From positions 1,736,001 through 1,800,000 of the forward strand of contig NC_037319.1 in NCBI RefSeq assembly GCF_000143535.2: a stretch of DNA of 64,000 bases, read 5' to 3'. The notes beneath the pieces are model-generated. The model was not told where the DNA came from. It was given only the letters and a program-made list of their open reading frames with translations, and did no database searches. The translations under genes were made by a program, and so were the position numbers. This document shows positions 51,621 through 63,500 of this stretch, one piece after another (the stretch's first letter is position 1; the number at the start of each line of letters is the position of its first letter). The stretch is from Botrytis cinerea B05.10 (lineage: Eukaryota; Ascomycota; Leotiomycetes; Helotiales; Sclerotiniaceae).

Positions 51621-54600
51621 AAGGAATTGATTCTTGGTAGGTAGATTAGGTGAACCTTGAGGATTTGAATCTGCCGCACGGCGCAGTACGATGCGGATGA
51701 GGAATCCTCCCGTCTCTCTACAAACCTGCTACTTTTACTGTGAGGCATTCTTTTAACTGTACTTTTCGCTCTCATCGCAAAATCTGCCATTTATCTGCTC
51801 TCCCAATTTTCTTTCCAGGGAGTCCAGACCAGATAGACTCAATTGCTGCACGAAAATATTGGTGGCGCCCTATGGCTTATGACACCAGCCCGTACAACAT
51901 TCAGAAGAAGCAAGGCAAGGTAAACAAGGTAAGGATAGATGAAAACTTCCGGACGCTTGCATTAGTTGTGTTCGAAACGGTGTAAATTGAATGGGCTGAA
52001 TGGATCGACTGCAATAAGTACACAAGATAGCGAGATTGATTTTTGATAAGGCTGGATCGTCTTATTGATTGTGTTGGATGGGCATTGGATGGGGAAATGA
52101 GAGGTTGTTTAATTTGTTTATTGTATATCGATGTTGATTATTGTATCTCTGGATATCAAGATCTAACTCGTGTACCTACATACGCGAGGCTTGCTTGCTC
52201 ATTTGCTTATTAGACATGCAATGCAGATTAACTCCAAAGCCCTCTCATTCAATGTTGTGCTGCAGCGAGGCTTACATGCGTAGGCTAGTACCCTTCTTGG
52301 TCCTGTAAATAAAAGGGGAATACATGAGAATTCATGTACACAGTGCGATTCTGTACTTGTTTGCTTACCGCTCCACAACGCCCCCAACGCCTCGGACGCC
52401 TGGAGATACGCCTTTCACACAGCGTGGGCGTTTTATGGGATAACTGTTGGATCTAATATTGGCTTTTTATTCGATATGTAACATACGGAATTGGCTCCCG
52501 AACTCGTGTGGAATTGATTGATTGATTGAGAGGAAATTCGGGATCAATAGATGTGAGGAGCTTAACAGCCAATGTCTACCCGTGAAAGCTACATATGATC
52601 TTGACTCTGAAGCATCAAAAGGGTCTCGACTAGACATGTCTGCTGATCTTTGAAAAGACTCTACCAAATGCTATGGCATTCTACCTGCATCTCAGCATCA
52701 GCATCTCACGGACCGTTCAGGGCTATTTTCAGAACAAACCGTTCATCACATGACATAATACCATGCATGATGTTTTTGATTACATACAGCCAGCCGAGAG
52801 ATCTTAGCACTCTCTGCTCTTTTTTTTCTTCCACCTTTTCCAGATCCGCGTTCGTAGTCTGCTACTGATATCTCCAGAAACGTGCCTGCATTTTCCCTAA
52901 CCTCATAACGGGCCCAGCTTCCCAATCCATAAACGCAAATTCTCATTTCAGCATTCTCGTGAGAGAAGGAGCAAGATGGCGTGGCCTCCTCGACTTTCCT
53001 GAGAAAATCCTGGTAGGAATTGGACGTGCGAGTCGGGCATATTACTAGGTTGGGGGTTGGATGTGGGCTCAGATGCCACTTATGCAGGGGTATCGTGAGG
53101 GGCTTCGGGAGTGAGATCTAGAATTGGTCGGGCATGGTCTGGGCCAAATTAGTGGAGAGTGAATTTTTGGTGGTGGTCGAGACTTTGGTGTTGGCGAGAG
53201 AATGAAGGAGGTGTTTGGGGAATGCTTTGATATATTGCATGAATCTGAACTTTTGGAGAGGTCGAGGATACATGTAGATCTCCATGTATCTAGATGCTCA
53301 TATATGTATACTTTACAAAGATACAAAGAAACATCTTGTAGTTGCTCAGTAACCTCACGAGCTCGACGATTCCAACTGTTTTCCCAATAATCAGTACGCG
53401 CATCGTATCACCACGCTTCGCCCTAAAATTCAATATTAGACTTGCTCGTCTCGCCCATATGGTTACTCCAAGCAGTCTCCAACCCCAATATGGTGCAGAT
53501 AATGGCTTAGAATGGCTTGCGGCTTTTCCCAAAGGGTTGATCGTAGCATCTAGTCGAATGCAGATGCCACTCTGACTGGCTGAATGCCACATGGGATGCC
53601 TCCATACAGGACGGATAAGAATCTGGGTATGGCCTGGGTAGTGACTACCTAGCACCTAGGTATAATACACTCGGGATATTAATTCTTTCTCCCCAAATGA
53701 TTCTCTCAATGGAGGAGGAAATGGAGGGGAATCGGCATAGAGGGCGATAGTGATACTTTGTACTTAGATGAATGGAGGCATAACAACGGATATTGGATCA
53801 AGAACTCCAATGTAAATCTATCCCCATGAGCCAGTCTACAATCTAATTGATTTTCCTCCAAGTCTACGATGGCTGGCGATCATATCACATCATTCGCAGT
53901 CTTGTGTGGTTCCCCCTCCCAGTCCAGTTCATCTGTTACCCATCCATCCACAGGTTCCAACGGAACGAGAGGAACGTAGAAACCTTGCTTTGTGGTTGGC
54001 CTGGTTGAATACGGACTGGGAAACCAAGGGCATTTTGCCTGTATCAAAAATATATCAAATCAATCTGTCTGCTTGGACTACCGACCTAGGACCTACCTAC
54101 GTGGACTGCGCCCGACACACGCCTCCAGAAGGGAAAAATCAAGAGTGGAGAGTTGGAAAGTGGATATGAATGATCTGTTCGAGGACGTGAAGGATTGAGA
54201 GCAAGATCAAACAAATATCATTCGACCACCACCCACACAGCATACCATTTTTCTCCTTGTGCGGAAGAATTATCAACGGCTTCAAGATTTATATACCAGG
54301 ATTCTTTTTTTTTATTTAAAAAAAAGAGGATTTTCCTCTCCAACTACTGTCACTCTTTTGTATCATTGCTTTTTTGGGTCGTTTGCAGATATCATCTGCA
54401 TGGCATCTTGAGGTCTTTACCTTTATTTTTATTTTTTTACGACAATTCCTTTTTCTGTTCTAGATCAACATCGAATTCAATTAGATACGATACGATAACT
54501 TATATAGCGACGACGAAGGAAGGAAGGAAAGAAAGAAAGAGAGAACGAAGGAAAACCCAAGCAAGGACATCCATCGAATAACAAACATCAGACGAAGATA

Positions 54601-54941
54601 CACACATACCTGTCTGTCTGTCTAGGTCCGACATCCATCCAACCATCAACCATTCTTCATCGCAATCGATCCGGCTCGGGACGAAACAGTCGGGACGGGA
54701 AGGATTGAAGGAAGAGAATCAATAGATTGTTCTCTCGTTCTGTAACAATTGATACAATACAATACAACACAACACAATACAATTGCATCTTCCTGAACCA
54801 ACGCTCGATAGTATAAGTGTTAACTTCGCTTCCATCGACGACTATCCGGGTTGTCGAATAGAAGTTCGAAAAGCGATGCTGGAACCACGACTATAGAGAT
54901 ATACCACGCCGTCTTGTATATACTTGATATCTTTGGACAAC

Positions 54942-56709
54942 ATGGGAATGGATCTGGGAATGCATCTGGCAATAGATCTGGATATGGATCTGGCCATGGA
55001 AAACATGTCTGAGGTGTTGATATCCAAGCCTCCATCTGATTCGCTTTCCTCTTTTTCTTCGCAACAATTCATGTCTCACGATCCAACGGTCGCGGCACCA
55101 ATTCTCCCAATCCGCCCCCCCACCGTCACCAAACGGGTTTCAAGCAATCAAGCTTCGCTCACCACATCATCGTCGTCATTGTCATCGACAGCCTCTTTCG
55201 CCAAAAGTTACAAAACTCGTAATCTTCGTACCCTTTTTTCTCCCACTAATCTTTTAATACTGTTAACCATATTTTCCTCCTTCCTCGTCACAACATGTGC
55301 CGCCGAGTTTTATATTGAAGAACGAATGGTCGAAGTGCGAGAAGACATCCCCGAACTATTTGCATCCACACTCGCACGTCTAGCTCGATCTGGCACTATT
55401 TTAGTTGATCAACGACCCGATCCCTCGCTCCCACGCAATTCGCTTCCGGAACTTAAGACTTGGGAAATTAAATTGAGCACCTCTAGTGACGAAGGAGAAG
55501 TTGATAAAGAAGAACAAGAAAAAGCAATCCGCGTTCCAATTCACCCTCAATCTTCAAATCTAGATCTCGATTCCGACCTCAATGAAAAGAGAGACGCAGC
55601 AACCATAACTTCCACAGCGACAATCACACCTCCCAGAAGTACAGGTACAGGTGCAGGTACAGCAACCGCGACCGAATCCTCCTCCTCGTCGTCAACGCTG
55701 GCGGAATCGCAGACGAGTAGCGGACTGGTGTCCGCTGCTACAGGAACAACAGCCACTTTGCCCACGCCGTTCGATAGTGGGTTCTCGAGCAATATTACTT
55801 CAACATGTTCGAGTTTCATGATGAACTTTTTGGCAAACGAGACTTTTAAAGCTTGTTTGCCTTTTTCATTGTTGTTGCAGGTATGTGATTTTTATTTTCG
55901 AAAGAGGGTGTGGTGTGAGACAAAGGGGAAGGTTTTGAGGAATTGAAAAATGGACGACGTCGCATGCAAGCTCAAACAATGGCATTATTCATTTCTCAGT
56001 TCTTCTCTCTCTTTGATCATTCCCACTACGCCAATACGTCCAATTGATACATACATTCATTCTAGTCCCAACCCAAAACTAACCCCCTTTCCTACAGAAC
56101 TCCAATTCCTTCTTCCAAGCCTCCAAATCCCTAGTTCGCATCACCCAGACCCTCGACGCCTCCTGCTCCGCCAACGCGCAATCATGCTCAAATCTCATGT
56201 CGTCGTTCGCCTCCAACATCACCTCCACCGACGCCTGCTCCGTTGATCTCCTCGCCGCCAATCCGCTCGTCACACAAGCCCGTCTGGGTCTCCTTGCCTA
56301 CTCCACTCTCTACACTGCATCCTGTCTCAAAGATCCATCCAATGGCGCATACTGCTACGCGCAAGCCGTCACAAATTCTTCCTCCCCAACAGATAGCTAC
56401 ATATACTATCTCCCTCTGAATACGAGTCTCCCCGGAGGCTCCCAACCCACCTGCAATCAATGCCTAAAAAACACAATGGCAGTCTTCGAATCCGCGGGTG
56501 CGGTCAGAACGAGCGCGATAGCGGGCACTTATGCCCAAGCAGCAGGAATGGTCAATGTGCAATGCGGACCGGGATTTGTGAATGCGAGCCTACCCGCTGC
56601 GGCGGTAGTGACCGGGGGCGCCGGATCACGGATGGATGGGCTGGGTGGGGGAATGGGTTTGAGTAGTTTGGTGCTACTGTGGATTGCGGTATTCCGATGG
56701 TTGATATGA
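54942..56709 (+). CDS. DUF7729-type serine-rich secreted or surface protein
   Basis: Exons 54942-55880 and 56098-56709 (217-nt intron, phase 0) give 516 residues from the first ATG. A hydrophobic segment at about 103-122 (LLILLTIFSSFLVTTCAA) looks like a signal sequence or signal anchor, so translation may really begin at a later ATG such as 55071 (MSHDPTVAAPILP). A Ser/Thr/Gly-rich linker (about 225-275) then leads to a cysteine-rich domain: TSTCSSFMMNFLANETFKAC, across the splice to DASCSANAQSCSNL, DACSVDLLAANPLV, YCYAQAV, PTCNQCLKNTM and NVQCGPGFVNASLP. This matches the fungal DUF7729 pattern as I know it. The C terminus is hydrophobic (MGLSSLVLLWIAVFRWLI) after a Gly/Ser stretch, consistent with a GPI-anchor signal. 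The function is unknown; it is probably a glycosylated wall or membrane protein. The first 20 residues are an odd Met/Asp/Leu repeat. Confidence 0.78.
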
Positions 56710-57055
56710 GGACAGATACGAAACTGGATGCGAATATGGATATGGAATCGAAACTAGACGATGAGAAGGAGAGACAATGGGATATCCAATGACAAGAACA
56801 AGAACAACAATAAGGCCCGCGCCAGGCCCAAAACCTCGACATCAAGAGGAGGCTTCACAACCGTACCCACATACACATACACACACAAACTAATAATCCG
56901 CAACACAACTCGTATACCCATTCATCAGACACATTTAATGGTCAGGATACCCTCCATTCACTCATGTCACCTCACGTCTTCTGATTCCATCGGTACAAAC
57001 CCTCGAGGTCCAACTCTCAACTCACAGAGTACCCACCTCCCCAAACAGCAGCAGA

Positions 57056-57103
57056 CAAGAACAGAACAGAACAGAACAGAACAGAACAGAACAGAACAGA
57101 ACA
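57056..57103. repeat. AGAAC pentanucleotide microsatellite
   Basis: About nine exact AGAAC units in the 3' intergenic region. Confidence 0.93.
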
Positions 57104-57163
57104 CGAGTAACAACAGGATCTTATACCCAAGACACGGAACCGAGAACGGAACCAGAGGCGAAA

Positions 57164-57201
57164 TAGGACAGGACAGGACAGGATAGGATAGGATAGGACA
57201 G
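57164..57201. repeat. AGGAC/AGGAT pentanucleotide microsatellite
   Basis: About seven units that switch from AGGAC to AGGAT and back, 60 bases from the AGAAC array. Confidence 0.9.
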
Positions 57202-57848
57202 AACGGAATACTATCGGAAACGGATAGTTTGAGTGTGATTACCAAAAATTCTTCTTCATGGCCGGTCATCTATCTATCTATTTACTTGGGTACATAGATA
57301 ACATAGATTAATTCAGCGGCGGCATTGGACCTTTTACACTTACTTACTTATTTATTATAACTATTATTAATCTATATTATAACTATTATTAATACTACTA
57401 CTATTCTATAATCATATTCCATACACACACACACACTTTCTCCTCTCCACAAAGTCGAGGAAAGAATTTGGAATCGAAGTTGAATTCTCTCTTGATGTGT
57501 ACTAGATATCTTAGGAGACAATGTGATGATTGCTATCAAAAGAAGGACGAAGTTTTGAACTCTGGAGTAACTAACTAATGGGTTGTCTGGGTAGTTGAAA
57601 ATCAATGTATATCAAACCAACAAATCACCTTCACGTTTCACCCGCCATGTATATTTAGATACTCGGTAAGACATTAAACAATGTATGTTTGCAATCGAAT
57701 TTGTATTTCTCATTCCTGGGGATAACTGCGTCTATACCATGTAGCTACGGTAACTCATAAACCCATCTCTTTATCTATACTCTCTAGGTAGGTATGTATG
57801 TTCTATCATTCCCATTCCTCTGGTAATTTTCCACCTTCTACAAATCCT

Positions 57849-59677
57849 CTATTTCCCTTCTGAAAAACTGACTACAGCCCATTTTCCACTCCATCCCCAT
57901 TTTCTCTGTCCAGAATCTCCACCTCCTCCCTCCATTGCCCTCAACTTTTCATCCAATCCCGGTTCCAAACCAACCACCACATCCGCTTTACAAGTCCTCA
58001 ATGCCAATACATTAACACCGGACCCTGGTCCCAATGGTCCAATTGCCTTTGTAAATGGGGTTGTAGGATCCCAAGTAGCGTCTCCTGTTAACTTCCTGTA
58101 ATTCAAATCCCCCTTGAAAATGACCAAGTCACTTTCCTTGAGATCTTCATATAATCTAGGTGCCGTGCCTGGTAATCTCCAATAACTACCTCCTTCAGTC
58201 CAGAATCTATTAGCTCTTAATGTCAATTGACCTTCTGCGTGGAATTCGCTCCAAGTCTTGAACAAGAAATCCAATTCCTCTTCTTCCTTTTTTGAAAGTG
58301 GTTCTGGCGTTTTTCCATCCCTTTGCTCGTCTTCGGAGGGCGTGGAATAGAAAGATTGAGCATTATTTAGTGCGTTTAATAAGTCAGAGAAATCTTTTGG
58401 TACAACATCTGACACGAACCACGGGATGGCTTTAGAATGTAAGACAATATTTGTAGCAAGACCTGCGCTGAGAAGGAATCCAGCAAGAATTAAATCGACA
58501 TAAAGTTCAAATCCGGCGTTGTCGAGAACAATATCGACTTGACGGTTTCTTCCTTCCTTTTTGGCAGCCCTAAGAACATCATATGCTTTGCCCAAATCGT
58601 TGATAAGAATATTCTTCTCTGAATTCTTTCGTGCTTCGGATCCTTGCAATTTTTGAATATCTTCATAGGTAAGAGATGTGAGAAGGGAAAGATCGGTTGC
58701 ATTTCCCCATAAGCAAATCTCGCACATTTCCATGAAAAGTATCTTTTCCGCCTCCTCATCTTGGGTTTTGTCATTCGACATTTGGTTTATGAGTTCGTGG
58801 TAGCGACTTGCGAGCTCGACAACAGCAGGACGGGAAGAACGGAAAGTCGACATCTTTTGACGCGCAAACACATCGTGGGATTTCCATTCTTTAGATAAGG
58901 AGAAAGAGGTTGCTATGCGTCTGCAAACTCGTTATTAGATACGATTCGAAAGGAGCAGAGACGAGGGTACAAATCCGTACCTGTAGAGATAACATTCTGC
59001 AAATAACCATGGAATATTGAACCATGATGGGTAATCCAATTTTTCCAATTCCTTATTATAACCCTCAACATCCGGTTGTCCATCATCAAGAAGAGGGCTA
59101 AATCTCAGATTAGCTTCTGATTTCCTACCAAGACGAAATTCCATACGTTAACTTCCTGTCGTGTTGAAGCTCATATTTTAGCTTTGCAAGAACCTCGACT
59201 ATACGTTTTCCTTCCTCATGTTTGCTACCCGTCGATTCGGATACTGCTCTGTGAACATCATCAATTGCTCCAGTCTATCAGAGGCAGTATTAGCAAAGAA
59301 CTTGGCGTAACTGAGATGACGCTCCGCTGGCCCTCCGGGGGCCACTGCCGTGGAGGCAGACTAGACGATTAAGAATGCCTTGGGCGCAGCGAGCAAAGGG
59401 GTTTGGGGGCTCTCCATATCAATTCCATACATCGTCCACGAAGTAGGCGATCCCCAAGAAAAACAGCGTCACTTACAAGAATAACAGGCCAACGATCTCT
59501 CGCAGAAATGTATGCGAAAGATGTTTTATCCTGAGTAGAATAGAGAGCTAATTGCTCACTAACCGTTAGTCTTTCCTTCTCCCTCTATCACAAGATCTTC
59601 CCTCCTACTCTCCTCTCCTCTCCTCTCAATCACACGTAACAGAAAGCGAACTTACGAGTCTTGGTATCGAATTCCAT
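57849..59677 (-). CDS. ARMT1/YMR027W-type DUF89 damage-control phosphatase
   Basis: Five exons, 59677-59656, 59547-59477, 59274-59147, 59097-58981 and 58920-57849, give 469 residues, the usual length of this family. Splicing assembles the conserved N terminus MEFDTKTPLYSTQDKTSFAY, then RDRWPVILTGAIDDVH, GKRIVEVLAKLKYELQHDRK, LTPLLDDGQPDVEGYNKELE and WFNIPWLFAECYLYRRIA. The catalytic half has CLWGNATDLSLL, DIVLDNAGFELYVDLILAGF with the metal-binding Asp-Asn, DLVIFKGDLNYRKLTGD and CKADVVVGL. DUF89 subfamily III members are metal-dependent phosphatases that remove phosphate from reactive sugar phosphates such as fructose-1-phosphate, and have been linked to carboxyl methylation. Exon 2 uses the acceptor at 59548; the next AG would bring a stop in frame. 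Intron 2 (59476-59275) is 202 nt and holds a GC-rich palindromic insert; the others are 49-108 nt. Confidence 0.93.
59300..59416. repeat. GC-rich palindromic insert inside an intron
   Basis: Within intron 2 of the DUF89 gene lie two adjacent inverted repeats on the plus strand, TGGCCC-TCCGG-GGGCCA (59328-59344) and CTGCC-GTGGA-GGCAG (59345-59359). They are followed by CTTGGGCGCAGCGAGCAAAG and GGGGTTTGGGGGC. The block is far more GC-rich than the rest of the intron and looks like an inserted dispersed element. Confidence 0.55.
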
Positions 59678-60541
59678 TTTAAGTATTATTATCCCGCGAT
59701 CAGAAAAAGAAAGAAAGATCTCAGACCCGAGTGTTATATATAGAGTTTACGTTGTAAACGGCGGGAGAGCATCAGAGCTTGAGGCATGGCGGGGTTTGAT
59801 AGTGGTGGGGCAGAGGCTTGGCACACACGTGATAATTTTATTGGACGGTGTTTGAGATTTCCCTGAGATGAGACAGTTACGCAAGAACGAGTGACGAAAC
59901 CATAGTATCGAAAATCGACCCCCTTCGTTTCTTCATTATCTAGGGGTGAAAATTTATCATGTGGCATCATTCATTGCAAAATGTTACTGTGGCATTTCAA
60001 CCGTTTCACAACCTATTTTTAATCAACGAATCTGCTTTCGACATAGATCCTCTAGAATTAGATGCGTGAGACTAGAGGCGGTTGAGAAATTTGTGATTCA
60101 AGGGAGGTTAATTGGGGATATGATACAATAAAGGTATTTGTACACCCCATCGTTGTAATTCTGCAATGTTTGAACATGTATATACACATAAAAGAAGTGG
60201 GCAATTTGAGATTCTCTATGTCTTTAAACTGGAGATATTACGCCGTCTCATCCAGCACATACATGGGAAAGTTTTCATTGTGTATGCTCTCCTAACCATT
60301 TAATGACATCGCTAAATGGATGAATGTGGCATAAAATTAATGACTGAACTGTATAAAAGTTATTCACATTATCGTCTCTTTTTGCTATTAGGTATCATTG
60401 ACTATTATACAATTCATTCCATTTCCCCTCCCATGCCGACCCAACTATTCGTGTATTTTATTTCATGTATTTCATTTCAACTCCCCATAACCTAACTCCA
60501 CCCAGCCAGTCAAGCTCGCCTAACCGCCCATCCATTTCCAT
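59678..60541. other. Intergenic region between two minus-strand genes
   Basis: Holds the promoter of the DUF89 gene and the 3' UTR of the histidine kinase. No gene seen; open frames are short. Confidence 0.5.
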
Positions 60542-63500
60542 TCAAAAGTTCCCATCTGTATTATGCTTACTAGCTTCCAAGCGAGCAGCCTTCTCACGAC
60601 TCAATCTCTTCAACAACTCTCCAACTTTTGGTAATTTAACCGGTTTAGTCATAAAATCATCAAACCCACTCCTATCCGCCTCGTCCCTCGCTTTTTGACT
60701 CCCCAGACCCGTCATAGCAACTACGTAAGCCTTGCCCCTTGATAGTTCACCATCTGTCTTTCCTTCCGCCTCCATTTCCTTCTCTTTCTCTCTGCCGTGC
60801 CCCCAACCAATTAGACCATCCAACCCTACACATAATTCGCTCTCCCAATCTCTGATATGTCGAGTAGCCTCGAATCCATCCATTTTTGGCATCGAAATAT
60901 CCATGAAAATCACATCAAATCCATTTTTTGACGCCTTTACGGCTGCTACTGCTTCCAAACCATCAGCTGCACTCACTATTGTGTCTGTTTTGCGTTTTTG
61001 GAGATAACGATGTATCAGTTGGAGATTAAGCGCGTTGTCGTCGACGGCAAGAATATGGAGGGGCGTCTTTTCTGGGGCGACTGGGGCGACTTGAGAAGGC
61101 GCAGGTGAAGGACATTTCGAAGACTTGCGTGCGGGAATCCGAGGTTTGGGTATTGATTCCTGAGGAGTAGCAACAGGTGCTTGGAGTTGAAGGTGTTCCA
61201 AATTTTGAAGAGATTCAGCGAATTCCTTGCGGACTTTTTGATTCGCTAAAGTAAGTGTCATTTCATTTGTTGTGTTGGGCTCCGGCTCTTGCACTGGTAA
61301 AAAGCTATATTCTCCTGTTTCATTGCGGAGTCGCTCCTCTGGTGATCCAAGAGGAGTCTGTGTAGTAGCATGCTTATTTCGTGATTCGCAGACAGTTTGA
61401 TCCAACAGAGCGAGAATCGATCGGGCAAGTCTGTAGGGTCCTATTGGCTGGGAAATATTGGCGACAAAATGCTGATCATCTGGCCTGTTGATACTTGGGT
61501 AGCTCATTGCGGCATGGATTACTAATATTCTCTGGCAAGGAGAACATTCTGGAAATTCACATGTCTCATTAATGAGAAGGAGATCTTCACTCTTTGAATT
61601 TCCATTAGATTTTTGGACATCAAACCCATACCACTCGGAGCAGTACTTTTGAATACAATCCCATGCACTATTTTGCGGGGATGTGAGTTGGCCACGATCA
61701 AAAGAAATTACCTTTCCTGTTGCTCTTTCACGAAGTGATCTCATTGCTTTTTCGGCAGCAATTCTGACATCAGTTGTATCGACAGTATCCCCGCTCATTG
61801 TTTCATCGTGCGAAGGGGGCTCTGATTTTTCCACGGGGATGAGAACCTCAACATCGGTTCCTATCCCTACCTCACTGCGAATGAGTATAGTTCCACCTAA
61901 CTGTTTCACGATGCTCCAGCTATTTTCCTCATTAGCTTATCTATTTAAAGTAGATAGAAGAACTCACACAATAGAAAGACCCAAGCCAACACCAGGTGTA
62001 AAACTATTTTCTTGGGCAAATGGGTGGTAAAGTTTGCGTTCCATGTATTCAGTTGACATTCCTTTGCCAGAATCTGTGATACGCAGACACATGAAGTCCC
62101 CGGTGTGATAAGAATTTGAATTTGGAACGTTGCTGGCCGTTTTTTGTTTCAGTTGCAACTGTACTTTAATATAGCCATCATCTGTATATTTTTGCGAATT
62201 GCCAAATATGTTCATCAAAATACGTTGAATTGCACCTATCAAGCATATTAGCAGTGTACCACCCCTGTCAGAATTCCAATATATACCAGCGTGAACTTTA
62301 TAAGTCCAATCCCGCATTTCGAAATCTAAAATTATTTGCAATGGTGCTGCCGTTACATCTGACGAGGGACCATTGCTCTTTTTTGGTGAACCATTTGAAA
62401 GTGCTAAGTTGTACATGGGAGCAACACTTCTAAAATGGTTAGCAGCAATCATACCATTAATGGTATCTTCGCATAGCAAAGCTACGTTGGTTACTTGATG
62501 AAGCTCGCTCGAGAAAGACCCTAATACATCGTTAACTCAAAGATGATCTAGCCTAGGAAAAGACACGAGACTCACCTTGTAAAGAACCCTCTCTTTTCTC
62601 GAAAGAGTTGATCTTGCTGTAGTCGAGAACATGGTTTATTGTATCCTACGATGGTATTATAAGTTTGTGCAGAAGTCAAGCGGATCAAATGCAAAAGGTA
62701 TAGGATACAGGATGTCCAATAGTCCGAACTGACAGACTGTATGTAACATCTCAGTGTTAAAATGGAGTACAGGAATCAGGGTCAGTACAGTTTTCAGACT
62801 GTTTGAACCGTCTAACTGATTTCAGAAACCGAAAGCTTCTGATTATTGGGCTGTAATCCGGCCTGTTGCGGACCCTGGTAGAGTATGAAATGAGATGTGT
62901 TGCACGTACCAGGAGAGTACCGCTGCAATTTTGAATTGTTGAGACAAACTCTGTTTGTGAAATATCAAGATTTGATTCTCGTAAGAAGTCTGCTGAAGCT
63001 AAGATGCCATGTAATGGACTTCTAAATTCATCTTTGCTCATCGTTAGTACTTTGAATTGAATACTGCAATCAATGGCCAATACTTACGAGAAATGCTACT
63101 AATAAAATCAGATTTCATCTTGTTAGAAATCAGGGCATCTAATCGACTAATCTCCATCATGACTGAGTTTGTAAATGCAGACAGATAAGATATCTCATTA
63201 TTTACGGTAAAAACAGGAACTGCTGATTGACTCCATACAAATAGGCCCGAGTACCATCTCTCTGTAGTGAATTGATTAGCCGAGAATAGAGGGGGCTATT
63301 GTGACGTGATAGAAGCTTGACATACCGCCAGCAGAATCCCAAAGAGGAAGGAACATGATTTGCCTTGCCTTATGAAATACCTTGCCAAGCATAGTTGCTT
63401 CCGCTTCTTGCTTCGTTGCATCGAAAGAGCCAGATGTTCTAGGCCTTTCAGTAGGACTAGTATCAGCTGAAGGCGCGCGTTTCCGATCGTTAATTTGTTC

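Larger units (their letters stand above)
49441..54941. other. Gene-poor DNA, right part, including DUF7729 leader
   Basis: No gene supported. The stretch includes telomere-like CCCTAA repeats (51123-51173), a 16-bp minisatellite (51565-51620) and, from about 54200, pyrimidine-rich then purine-rich low-complexity sequence that is probably the promoter and leader of the gene starting near 54942. This includes an ACAATACAACAC repeat at 54751-54784. Confidence 0.5.
56710..57848. other. Convergent intergenic region (DUF7729 / DUF89 gene)
   Basis: Contains two pentanucleotide arrays and AT-rich sequence with TTATTA repeats (57345-57405). Both neighbours end here on opposite strands. The plus-strand frame over the arrays is low-complexity and not accepted as a gene. 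Confidence 0.5.

Noticed and set aside
56761..57186. 141-codon plus-strand frame after the DUF7729 gene
   Set aside because: Much of it is translation of the AGAAC and AGGAC microsatellites.
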